From Candidatus Methanoplasma sp. (lineage in GTDB: Archaea > Thermoplasmatota > Thermoplasmata > Methanomassiliicoccales > Methanomethylophilaceae): 15,493 nt of DNA. The stretch covers positions 1 through 15,493 of the forward strand of contig JAITCQ010000011.1 of the NCBI GenBank assembly GCA_031283015.1, in the 5' to 3' direction. This document shows, one piece after another, positions 7,234 to 13,624 of the stretch (positions within the stretch are counted from its first letter, which is position 1; each line of letters begins with the position of its first letter). A program made the position numbers and the translations under genes. A model generated the notes under the pieces. It did not search any database, was not told where the DNA came from, and saw nothing but the letters and a program-made list of their open reading frames with translations.

Positions 7234-7803
7234 GTGTATACCAATAACATCGGCCTAATCCTCGGGTTCCACGGATGCAGCAGAGAACTTGCCGACAGGG
7301 TCATAATGGGAACAGATGATTTCCGGCCCAGCAGGAAATCATATGACTGGCTGGGGAATGGTATCTATTTTTGGGATAGGGATCCGGTGCGCGCATACGA
7401 GTTCGCGGTTCAGAAAAAGAGTAAAGAACCATCTGTGGTGGGGGCAGTGATAGATCCAAAAAGATGCTTTGACATTCGCTGCCGCAATAGCCAGGAGATG
7501 CTCAGGACCGCGTACCGCCGCTATTGTGATGATATGGGATGCCCCAAAGAAAGAAACAGCTCATATGAGGAAGGCATACCCCTGAGGAGGAATCTTGACT
7601 GTGTCATAATCGAGGCGGCCTGCAAAATGTATTCCAAAAACCGCAGAACATTCGACAGCGTAATCGGCACATTTTTTGAAGGAAAGGAAGTCTATCCCAG
7701 AGCAGGAATGAGAGATAGGACGCACACACAGGTCTGCGTAAGGAATCTTGACTGCATTTTGGGATATTTCCGGCCAAAGGGGGAGAAAGACCACCTTCAG
7801 TAA
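7234..7803 (+). CDS. Putative ADP-ribosyltransferase-fold protein (DUF3990/PARP-like), candidate toxin
   Basis: The 189-residue product has features of a minimal ADP-ribosyltransferase. LGFHGCSRELADRVI at residues 10-24 would give the first-strand histidine (H13). SYDWLGNGIYFWDRDPVRAYEFA at 36-58 has the glycine-rich turn and tyrosine (Y45) that contact the nicotinamide in PARP-like enzymes, followed by the alpha helix with Ala/Glu. THTQVCVRNLDCILGYFRP at 163-181 would supply the last catalytic position as Q166. An H-Y-Q set resembles DUF3990-type proteins rather than H-Y-E PARPs. The gene uses a GTG start directly after the TAA of the 65-residue gene, with GAGGAG about 9 nt upstream. No signal peptide or membrane segment is seen. 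The enzyme class is inferred from motifs only; it could also be an inactive relative. Target unknown. Confidence 0.6.
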   Translation: MYTNNIGLILGFHGCSRELADRVIMGTDDFRPSRKSYDWLGNGIYFWDRDPVRAYEFAVQKKSKEPSVVGAVIDPKRCFDIRCRNSQEMLRTAYRRYCDDMGCPKERNSSYEEGIPLRRNLDCVIIEAACKMYSKNRRTFDSVIGTFFEGKEVYPRAGMRDRTHTQVCVRNLDCILGYFRPKGEKDHLQ

Positions 7804-7826
7804 ACAAAGGCGGAAATCGTACCGAA

Positions 7827-7870
7827 GCTGCTCATTTAGCAAGCAGATATGAGCTAGCAGGACACTTTTT
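7827..7870 (+). terminator. Hairpin plus T-run after the ART-like gene
   Basis: Arms GCTGCTCAT (7827-7835) and ATGAGC-t-AGC (7849-7858) pair with a single bulged T around a 13-nt loop. A run of five T lies at 7866-7870. It starts 24 nt after the TAA of the ART-like gene and probably ends that transcript. Archaeal terminators rely mainly on the T-run, so the hairpin may instead stabilise the 3' end. Confidence 0.45.
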
Positions 7871-7940
7871 CAATCCTTAGCTGAACCAGAGCATGATCTT
7901 TGTCTATTTTGTCGGCTGTTCTGCTGAACGTTTGAATCAT
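7854..7940 (-). CDS. Possible minus-strand small ORF or gene remnant (28 residues)
   Basis: An ATG at 7940 opens MIQTFSRTADKIDKDHALVQ and eight more residues, ending in TAG. The same frame is open upstream to a TAA at 8000 and reads a cysteine-rich stretch there (ACGNRGCGCQKERAAIE), which has no start codon. The composition looks more like protein than the surrounding frames. It may be the tail of a decayed gene or a genuine small protein. If real, it would be the only TAG stop in the window. It partly overlaps the hairpin at 7827-7858. Confidence 0.2.
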   Translation of the reverse strand: MIQTFSRTADKIDKDHALVQLRIEKVSC

Positions 7941-8007
7941 TGTTTCAATGGCCGCCCGCTCCTTCTGACAGCCGCATCCACGGTTACCACAGGCCGTTTA
8001 AAAAACA

Positions 8008-8017
8008 TTATTATAAG
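8008..8017 (+). promoter_or_regulatory. TATA-like box for the PHP operon
   Basis: TTATTATAAG is centred about 27 nt upstream of ATG 8040, the expected distance for a leaderless transcript beginning at or next to the start codon. This supports starting the PHP gene at 8040 rather than at the in-frame ATG at 7893. The remaining part of 7871-8039 holds nothing else I can support apart from the minus-strand small ORF listed separately. Confidence 0.55.
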
Positions 8018-8039
8018 TAGTTCGACTCATTCTAAGGTC

Positions 8040-9005
8040 ATGGACCGTGTCGGGAAGGCAGACATGCACCTTCACACCGAGTACTCCGGCTTCGGACAGC
8101 TGGGGGTGCTCCGTTTTCCGGAATCAGTATCGAAACCTCCGTCTCTGGTGAACCGCGCCAGGAAGCACGGGTTCGACGTCATCTGCATCACTGACCACGA
8201 CGAGACCGCAGGCGCGTTCATCGCTCAGGAATACGCCAAACAGTTCGACGACGTCGAAGTGGTGATCGGCGAGGAAGTGATGACGTCCGACGGCGAGATA
8301 ATCGGTCTTTTTTTAACGGAGAAGATACAGCCCGGCATGACCATCGAGGAGACGGTGGACGTCATCAGGGAACAGGGAGGTCTGACCATCGCGCCGCATC
8401 CTTTCAGTTTTCACGTGAAAGGTCTGAAGGAAAGGATCTTCGACATAGATCTCGACGGTTTCGAGGTCCTGAACGGGGGACACCCCGACAAATATTCCAA
8501 CGCCTTTGCGCAAGCGGTCATGGACAGATATCCGGGAAAATGGGCGCCAGTGTCGGCAAGCGACGCCCATTCGAAATTCACATTCGGATATAGCTGGACA
8601 GAGTTCGAGGGCAGCACGGCCGAGGACCTCCGGAGATCCATACTCAGTAAAAGAACGGTCCCAAAAGGGAGGACCGCTCCCGTCCTCGGCGAGGTGCAGT
8701 GGAGCATGGAGGTCGTTCTGGGCGGTCAAAAATTGATGTATAAATCGCTCAGAGGGAAACTTTCCAACAGGGAGGACCACTCTCTGATAGAGAAGGTCAA
8801 CAGCCTGAACGATCTGAAAAAGGCCGCCGGGATAATCGGCGGCTTCATCTATCTCTTCCCTCCGGTCTCGTTCATCGCGGCGCTGGCGAGCGCAACGTAT
8901 CTGAACAGAGGCGCCAAACGCATGCGCATGGACCTGGAGCAAAGGCTGGACGAGATAGACGACCTCATAAGGAATGCCGGTCCCCGCACCGCTCCGGAAA
9001 GCTGA
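8040..9005 (+). CDS. PHP-domain phosphoesterase with a C-terminal hydrophobic segment
   Basis: A 321-residue protein whose first about 215 residues form a PHP metal-dependent phosphoesterase domain. The metal ligands are visible in order: H10/H12 in DMHLHTEYS, DHD at 52-54, E78 or E79, H120 in APHPFS, and D175/H177 in SDAHS. All are present, so it should be active, but the substrate is not known. After the domain comes a linker and a hydrophobic stretch (about 262-288) that could be a membrane hairpin, followed by a charged C-terminal helix. The ATG at 8040 is chosen over the longer frame (from 7893) because the HxH motif follows directly and a TATA-like box sits 27 nt upstream. Four bases separate its TGA from the next gene, so the two form an operon. 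Confidence 0.88.
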   Translation: MDRVGKADMHLHTEYSGFGQLGVLRFPESVSKPPSLVNRARKHGFDVICITDHDETAGAFIAQEYAKQFDDVEVVIGEEVMTSDGEIIGLFLTEKIQPGMTIEETVDVIREQGGLTIAPHPFSFHVKGLKERIFDIDLDGFEVLNGGHPDKYSNAFAQAVMDRYPGKWAPVSASDAHSKFTFGYSWTEFEGSTAEDLRRSILSKRTVPKGRTAPVLGEVQWSMEVVLGGQKLMYKSLRGKLSNREDHSLIEKVNSLNDLKKAAGIIGGFIYLFPPVSFIAALASATYLNRGAKRMRMDLEQRLDEIDDLIRNAGPRTAPES

Positions 9006-9009
9006 TACC

Positions 9010-9351
9010 ATGGAACCAACGGCGTACAAGATCTCCGTGGCGATACCCCCGGGATACAGGGACGAACTCATGGATGCGGTCAACGGCGCCATGCGGCAGA
9101 TGTATCCGGGCTACGACCGGGCCTTCTCCGTCACAAAGACCGAGGGGACGTGGAGGTCCCTGGAAGGTTCCGATCCGTTCATCGGCAAGGCAGGGGAGAT
9201 AAGCGTCGAGGACGAGCTGCGGATCGACTTCGCGATAAGGGCCGAGGACCTAAAGGGCGTGGTCGCGGCGATAAGGAAGGTGCATCCTTACGAAGAGCCG
9301 GCGATCGATATACTTCCGATGATACAATGGAAGGATGTCATCGGTCCTTGA
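9010..9351 (+). CDS. Small NIF3/YqfO C-terminal-like (CutA-fold) protein
   Basis: A 113-residue soluble protein resembling the CutA-like insert domain found in NIF3/YqfO proteins. The diagnostic segment is VHPYEEPAIDILP at 91-103; the N-terminal part (YKISVAIPPGYRDELMDAVN) matches the first strand and helix of that fold, and PGYDRAFSVT with GTWRSLEGSDPFIGKAGEIS continues it. The family is widespread, but no enzymatic role is established for the stand-alone form; metal binding or trimer assembly is plausible from the fold. ATG 9010 lies 4 nt after the PHP stop. Its 3' end overlaps by 14 nt the end of the convergent gene at 9338-9946. Confidence 0.75.
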   Translation: MEPTAYKISVAIPPGYRDELMDAVNGAMRQMYPGYDRAFSVTKTEGTWRSLEGSDPFIGKAGEISVEDELRIDFAIRAEDLKGVVAAIRKVHPYEEPAIDILPMIQWKDVIGP

Positions 9352-9946
9352 GTTTCACTGAGAATATCCCGTCGAAGGTCCTCTGCAACCTGTGTATCTT
9401 GTGGCTCTGCTTTCTGTATTCGACATCCTCTTCAGATATCAATCCCATGCCGCAGAATCTGTCCAAGGCCTCGTCCCCGGCGTCGTAGTCACCGTATATG
9501 CCGACGAGAACATTGATGGTGTAGTTCCGGCACATTATCCTCTCAGGCAGGCTGCCGCCATTCCTTCCTTTTATCTCGCCCATTCTGCCGCAGAGTGTTG
9601 CGATCCCTTCCTCGCAGCATCTCAGGCAGTCGTCGTACCTTTTGACGCCGTAATATGCGGGAATGATCTCTTCGAGCACGTCGAACCTTTCGATCTCCTT
9701 GAGCCGGGCCTTGAGGATGTTCTCGCCCGCCAGCACCGCCGCGGAACTGTTCTCCTCCTGATTCGCTTTCCTCATCAGTGACAAAGTGAAATTCAGGGCC
9801 GAACTCGTATCGGACCCCCTGATGTACCTTCCCGTCCTTACTTTATCCTGATCGCTCATCCCGGAATACCATTCGCCGAGCTTTACTTTCGATATCTCCT
9901 CCGGAATGTCCTTCTGCCTGCCGAAGATCATGCAACGGCAATCCAT
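9338..9946 (-). CDS. Hypothetical soluble protein, helical
   Basis: The 202-residue product is not recognised. It is rich in helix-forming residues, with no membrane segment or signal. Residues about 75-135 (AGENILKARLKEIERFDVLE, then YYGVKRYDDCLRCCEEGIA) have the spacing of paired helices as in TPR-like proteins, which is a guess. The segment around 30-45 (DKVRTGRYIRGSDTSSALNF) looks conserved in style. It sits downstream of the CDF gene on the same strand. The start is uncertain: ATG 9946 is used here, ATG 9931 is possible, and a GTG at 9967 overlaps the CDF stop as GTGA, which would mean translational coupling. The sequence AGGTGAGG just before is a ribosome-binding-like motif but lies 15 nt from ATG 9946. 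Confidence 0.7.
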   Translation of the reverse strand: MDCRCMIFGRQKDIPEEISKVKLGEWYSGMSDQDKVRTGRYIRGSDTSSALNFTLSLMRKANQEENSSAAVLAGENILKARLKEIERFDVLEEIIPAYYGVKRYDDCLRCCEEGIATLCGRMGEIKGRNGGSLPERIMCRNYTINVLVGIYGDYDAGDEALDRFCGMGLISEEDVEYRKQSHKIHRLQRTFDGIFSVKLKDR

Positions 9947-9963
9947 TCGGTGATAGTTAAACC

Positions 9964-10998
9964 TCACCTTTTGCCCGGATCCCGGATGACCACGTGATTC
10001 CCGTATGCGTGCTGATGCTCCTGCGCCAGCAGATCGACGTTCCAGTTGATCCTTTCGATGAACTCCGCGCGTCTGGCGCGGCAGTCCCTGCTGCAATGGA
10101 TGCAGGAGAACTCCTTGCACGGTTCGGGCATCATGATGAGATCGACCGATCCTCCGAACGTTGACCCCACGGATCCGTGCAGACGGCTGTTCTCTTCTTC
10201 CATCTGCGAAATCGTCATGTCGAACGGCATCGTGACGTGCATCTCTATGTGGAGTTTGCTTCCATACTTTATCACTCTTAGATTGTGTATGTCGATCCAA
10301 GCCTCTGACCTGTGTTCGCTGAGACAAACGACCGCCTTTTCGAGGATCTCGGCGTCGGCCTTGTCCATTATCCCATCCATGGCCTTCTTTATGACCCTCG
10401 CGCCGGTGATCATTATTAGCGCTCCGAATACCAGAGCTATGATCGGATCCAATATGTACAGGTCATACCCGGAACGGGCCCCCAGATACACAATGGTGAG
10501 ACCGATTATTATCCCGGCGGACGAGACCGTATCCGTCCTGAGATGCCTCCCGCTTGCCTCCAGGGCCATCGAACGGTTCTTCTTGCCTTTTCTGACGGCG
10601 GCGGTCCCCACAACGAAATTGACCCCGGCGGCGAGGATGATCAGTAGAAGACCGATATCCAGCGAGGATATCTCTTTCGGGTTCATCAGGTCGTTGACCG
10701 CTTCAAGGATTATCAGCACGCCCGCGACCGCGATCATCGCTCCCTCGACCGTCGCCGATATGAGCTCGACCCTGCCATGGCCAAAGGGATGGGATCGATC
10801 CGCAGGCTGTGCGGAAAGATAGAGGGCGTACAACCCTATGACTCCGGCGACAACGTTCACTATGCTCTCCACCGCATCGGTGAATATCGCGACCGAATTG
10901 GTAATAAAGTACGCCGCGAACTTCATTACGAGAAGCGACGCTCCCACTATAACGACGATCTTTTGGAAATTATAATTCTCGGACGAAACGTCATTCAT
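9964..10998 (-). CDS. Cation diffusion facilitator (CDF) metal exporter with C-terminal cysteine cluster
   Basis: Exports divalent metals (Zn, Mn, Fe or Co) from the cytoplasm in exchange for protons. It has about six TM segments in residues 13-205. TM2 carries FTDAVESIVN (39-48), in which the transport-site HxxxD/DxxxD appears as E44 and N48. TM5 carries the other half as H152 and D156 (HLRTD). HPFGHGRVE (70-78) is the conserved TM2-TM3 loop. The C-terminal cytoplasmic domain (about 206-290) is followed by a cysteine cluster, C294, C299, C302 and C306, a likely metal-binding or sensing site. Metal choice cannot be set from sequence; the E/N pair argues against a plain zinc-type site. A TATA-like box lies 26 nt upstream of ATG 10998. 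Length 344 is normal for the variant with a tail. Confidence 0.92.
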   Translation of the reverse strand: MNDVSSENYNFQKIVVIVGASLLVMKFAAYFITNSVAIFTDAVESIVNVVAGVIGLYALYLSAQPADRSHPFGHGRVELISATVEGAMIAVAGVLIILEAVNDLMNPKEISSLDIGLLLIILAAGVNFVVGTAAVRKGKKNRSMALEASGRHLRTDTVSSAGIIIGLTIVYLGARSGYDLYILDPIIALVFGALIMITGARVIKKAMDGIMDKADAEILEKAVVCLSEHRSEAWIDIHNLRVIKYGSKLHIEMHVTMPFDMTISQMEEENSRLHGSVGSTFGGSVDLIMMPEPCKEFSCIHCSRDCRARRAEFIERINWNVDLLAQEHQHAYGNHVVIRDPGKR

Positions 10999-11020
10999 CG
11001 TTTTTCGATGTGCTTCGGAG

Positions 11021-11028
11021 ATATTTAC
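11021..11028 (-). promoter_or_regulatory. TATA-like box for the CDF gene
   Basis: The minus strand reads GTAAATAT, centred about 26 nt before ATG 10998, so the message is probably leaderless. No Shine-Dalgarno sequence is present between it and the start codon. Confidence 0.5.
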
Positions 11029-11073
11029 ATCTTTCCGGAAAACAGTGATATTAGGAATAACTAAATCGCTGGC

Positions 11074-12480
11074 TCATATGGGATCCGTCGCTTCCGCCGC
11101 GGACTTCCCTCTGAACCACGAGAAGATCGTGCCCACGACGCACATCGCTAAGCACACAGTGAACGCAGCCCTTATGACGTCGATGAACTGCTCGTATGTC
11201 GACGGGTTGAGGTTATCCATCGTTCCCATTATGGTCACTATGCAACACATGGCGACGCCCATGCTGGTCATCATCCCCACCTGCCTCACCAAAGCTATCA
11301 TGCCCGACGCCTCCCCGCGGTTCTTCGGCGGGACAGAGGACATAACGGCGTTCGTGTTCGGAGCGGAGAAGAAAGCGTACCCCGTGCCGAATAGTATCAG
11401 TATCGCCGCGATGTAATAGAAGTTGACCTCCGTTCCCAGGAATATCACCATGAACACGGCGACGCAGGTGATCGCCATACCAAGGGTCGGAAGCATGCGC
11501 TTATCGGCGATCCTGTCGGAATAGCTTCCGGACTTTGCGGTGAAAGCGACCTGGATCACCGGCTGTATCAGAAGTATCAATCCGGCCTGCGAGGCGGTGA
11601 GGGCGCCTATGCTTTGCAGATACAACGCCATGAAGAAAGCGACGGAATATGACGACCCATAGTTCATGTATGCGGAGATGCAGGCCCTCGAGAACACCTT
11701 GTGCCGGAATACGCTGAGATCGAGCACGGGAGAGTTCGCTCTCTTCATTTCTCTGATGAAGACGAACAACATCGCCAGGCCGACGAGGATCAAGGCCGCC
11801 GCCCAGAGGTTCGGGAGGTTTATGACACCGTACATAGTGAGAATTATGGTCACGCCATACATGAGCGAGCCGCGGTAATCCATGCTCCCTCCCGCGTCGG
11901 ATATGATCTCCCTCTTGAATCTCGATATGAACACCAAAGCTATCGCGGCGAAGGGGACCATGAAGAAGAAAAGATATCTCCAGCCGAGAAGGTCGCATAT
12001 GAAACCTCCCAGAGCGGGTCCGATCGCTATTCCCAGATAGATGAACGTCGACTGTATACCGATGGCCCAGCCCCTTCTTTCGAAAGGAAAGACCTCAGTG
12101 AGCATCGCGACGCTCGAGATGGATATGGCCGCCGATCCCGCCCCCATCACGAACCTCATCACGAGCAGGATCTCAAAGCTCGGGCTGAAAGCGGCGATGA
12201 GCGCGGACGCGACGGTAACGATCAACCCCGCGATGAAAACCTTCTTCCTGCCGGAGATGTCGGACAACCTTGCGAGAGGTACCATCACCATGACCGACGC
12301 GAGAAGGAACGTCGTGTTCACCATCGCCAAGGATCTGGAGCCTACTTCGAACTCTACGCCTATGGGCACAAGTGCCAGGTTCATCATCGTGCTCATGAGG
12401 GGCATGATGAATATGCCCGCGCAGCATGCGATGAGGACGGTCTTCGTATCGATAGAAGTGTACTTTGCCGGCGGCTCCAT
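11074..12480 (-). CDS. MFS drug:H+ antiporter, DHA2 (14-TM, EmrB/QacA-type)
   Basis: A 468-residue major facilitator exporter, long enough for 14 TM segments. Motif A appears as LARLSDISGRKK (69-80) between TM2 and TM3, and the DHA2 motif C region as GIAIGPALGGFICDLLGWRY (150-169). MNLALVPIGVEFEVG in TM1 (33-47) takes the place of the family's usual D-x-T/N-I-V-N-V-A-L-P pattern, so TM1 lacks the acidic residue. The likely role is proton-driven export of hydrophobic drugs or metabolites. It lies downstream of the PadR and DUF2812 genes on the same strand, but has its own TATA-like box inside a 12-nt palindrome, so PadR control is possible but not shown. Start ATG 12480 is supported by that box at 26-27 nt. 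Confidence 0.9.
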   Translation of the reverse strand: MEPPAKYTSIDTKTVLIACCAGIFIMPLMSTMMNLALVPIGVEFEVGSRSLAMVNTTFLLASVMVMVPLARLSDISGRKKVFIAGLIVTVASALIAAFSPSFEILLVMRFVMGAGSAAISISSVAMLTEVFPFERRGWAIGIQSTFIYLGIAIGPALGGFICDLLGWRYLFFFMVPFAAIALVFISRFKREIISDAGGSMDYRGSLMYGVTIILTMYGVINLPNLWAAALILVGLAMLFVFIREMKRANSPVLDLSVFRHKVFSRACISAYMNYGSSYSVAFFMALYLQSIGALTASQAGLILLIQPVIQVAFTAKSGSYSDRIADKRMLPTLGMAITCVAVFMVIFLGTEVNFYYIAAILILFGTGYAFFSAPNTNAVMSSVPPKNRGEASGMIALVRQVGMMTSMGVAMCCIVTIMGTMDNLNPSTYEQFIDVIRAAFTVCLAMCVVGTIFSWFRGKSAAEATDPI

Positions 12481-12500
12481 TGTTCCCGCAATCGTATTCG

Positions 12501-12512
12501 ATTATTAATAAT
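12501..12512. promoter_or_regulatory. Perfect 12-nt palindrome over the TATA box of the DHA2 gene
   Basis: ATTATTAATAAT reads the same on both strands and is centred 26-27 nt upstream of ATG 12480, exactly where the TATA box should be. It may be simply an A/T-rich promoter element, or an operator at which a dimeric repressor would exclude TBP. The rest of the 12481-12584 gap shows no other signal I can support. Confidence 0.45.
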
Positions 12513-12584
12513 ATACAATATCAGGACATATCGCAGGAATCCTGCCAGCTTTTACCCCTTTATGGTTTGGCCCCACGGACGGCC

Positions 12585-13142
12585 TTATCCCCGCATGCTC
12601 TTTTCCCGTTCTAATTCCTTTACCTTCCTCCGCGCAGACCTCCATTTTGCGAAGGAAACCGCCAAAATGCTCATACTTAATATGCATAAAAACAGATGAA
12701 ACCAAGTTTCTCCGTCTCTCCACCCCAATACATATGAAGTCGCAATCAGTGCATTGAGAATCAATGTAAACATCCATATAAATGCAGGAAACAACCAATA
12801 TTTACTTATGCGACGATAGTGCCTCAAACGCGAGTCGATATCCGTGTATATATCAAAGCGCCCCATGTCCGCTCTTCTGCGGAAGTAGACCCTATGGCCG
12901 AATGATTCGACGCATTCTACGCCGCTGTCTGCCATGAACCTCAGATATTTTTGGCTTGAAGAATGACGGGGAGGTTTCTCAAGGACCTCGGCCCTGTAGA
13001 TGTATTCGCCGGGCTTGCTGTTGCTGAACGCATATCTTGAAAAGGAAAATCCGGTGAAAGCAAGACCTTTTGCGGACATCTCGTTCAGCCATGTCTCTTC
13101 TTTTTCATAATCCATGAACCACTTCATTTTCGTTTTTCTCAT
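12585..13142 (-). CDS. DUF2812 membrane protein, PadR partner
   Basis: A 185-residue protein with a soluble N-terminal DUF2812 domain (about residues 5-100; WFMDYEKEETWLNEMSAKGL near the start) and two TM segments at about 115-139 and 146-167, followed by a charged cytoplasmic tail. DUF2812 proteins are commonly encoded right after PadR regulators in Firmicutes, and this gene follows padR here with a 12-nt gap. A strong ribosome-binding site, GAGAGGGA, is 6-7 nt before ATG 13142. The molecular role of the family is not established; a membrane-linked co-regulator or sensor is often assumed. Base composition is somewhat more A/T-rich than the neighbouring transporter genes, consistent with acquisition from bacteria. 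Confidence 0.85.
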   Translation of the reverse strand: MRKTKMKWFMDYEKEETWLNEMSAKGLAFTGFSFSRYAFSNSKPGEYIYRAEVLEKPPRHSSSQKYLRFMADSGVECVESFGHRVYFRRRADMGRFDIYTDIDSRLRHYRRISKYWLFPAFIWMFTLILNALIATSYVLGWRDGETWFHLFLCILSMSILAVSFAKWRSARRKVKELEREKSMRG

Positions 13143-13154
13143 TTCCCGTCCCTC

Positions 13155-13466
13155 TCACATGTTCTCACCGTTGCTTAGCAGTTCCCTTAGCCTGTCGATC
13201 TCCTTCTGGAATACTTCCCGCCCTGTACCTGTGATGACGTATTTCTTTTTGCGAATGTCTTTTTCCGGGAGGATGATGGCGATCCACTGTTTCTCCGCCA
13301 ATGAGGTGATCGCTCCGTACAACGTGCCCGGCCCCAGCACTACGCGGCCCGCCGTCAGCCTTTCGATTTTCTGCATGATGGCGTAACCGTGCATCGGTTC
13401 ATGCAGCGACAGCAGAATGTAGAACACCGCTTCCGTCAGCGCGCCTCGTTCAAAGCTTTCGGGCAT
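13155..13466 (-). CDS. PadR-family transcriptional repressor
   Basis: A 103-residue winged-helix regulator. The PadR core is clear: LTEAVFYILLSLHEPMHGYA, then the recognition helix region RVVLGPGTLYGAITSLAEKQ, and the wing segment with RKKKYVITGTGRE. The C-terminal helix that mediates dimerisation is short (about 85-103). The text of the core is closest in style to Firmicute PadR proteins paired with DUF2812. ATG 13466 is used; a GTG at 13475 in the same frame is about 25 nt below the TATA-like box and could be a leaderless start. A near-palindrome overlapping the TATA box (13490-13510) suggests autorepression. It is the first gene of a padR-DUF2812 operon. Confidence 0.9.
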   Translation of the reverse strand: MPESFERGALTEAVFYILLSLHEPMHGYAIMQKIERLTAGRVVLGPGTLYGAITSLAEKQWIAIILPEKDIRKKKYVITGTGREVFQKEIDRLRELLSNGENM

Positions 13467-13489
13467 GATCGTCACTCTTTTAAACTACG

Positions 13490-13510
13490 GTTGCCGTTAT
13501 ATCGGCTAAC
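13490..13510. promoter_or_regulatory. Inverted repeat over the padR TATA box, candidate autoregulatory operator
   Basis: Arms GTTGCCG (13490-13496) and CGGCTAAC (13503-13510) are complementary apart from one extra base, with a 6-nt A/T spacer that contains the minus-strand TATA-like ATATAA. A PadR dimer bound here would cover the TATA box of its own operon. PadR proteins commonly autoregulate, which supports the reading, but the arms do not match the ATGT/ACAT operator known from some PadR members. Confidence 0.5.
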
Positions 13511-13624
13511 GTAATAGTATATGCAGCCGCTTTATTTAATTGTTTTTCGCAGCGGTCCGCATGCTCTGAAGTTCGGCCCATGGGTTGCTTTTAATCCTGA
13601 GGACACGATACGGAATCGATAAAG
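13511..13624 (+). promoter_or_regulatory. Upstream region of the corrinoid adenosyltransferase gene
   Basis: The gap holds an A/T-rich element TTTATTTAAT (13531-13540) and a TATA-like CTTTTAATC (13588-13596), the latter 33 nt before ATG 13625, giving a short leader of about 7 nt. No cobalamin riboswitch is expected in archaea and none was seen. The region also lies upstream of the divergent padR operon. Confidence 0.35.

Noticed and set aside
7893..8039. N-terminal extension of the PHP protein
   Set aside because: The extra 49 residues precede the family N-terminus, lack a ribosome-binding site, and lie upstream of the TATA-like box that fits ATG 8040.
9947..10327. N-terminal extension of the 202-residue protein into the CDF gene
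   Set aside because: The extra 127 codons lie wholly within the CDF coding region on the same strand in another frame, so the frame is open by chance.
11701..12699. A 332-codon plus-strand ORF opposite the DHA2 gene
   Set aside because: It is a shadow of the transporter with strongly charged, non-natural composition and no start signal.
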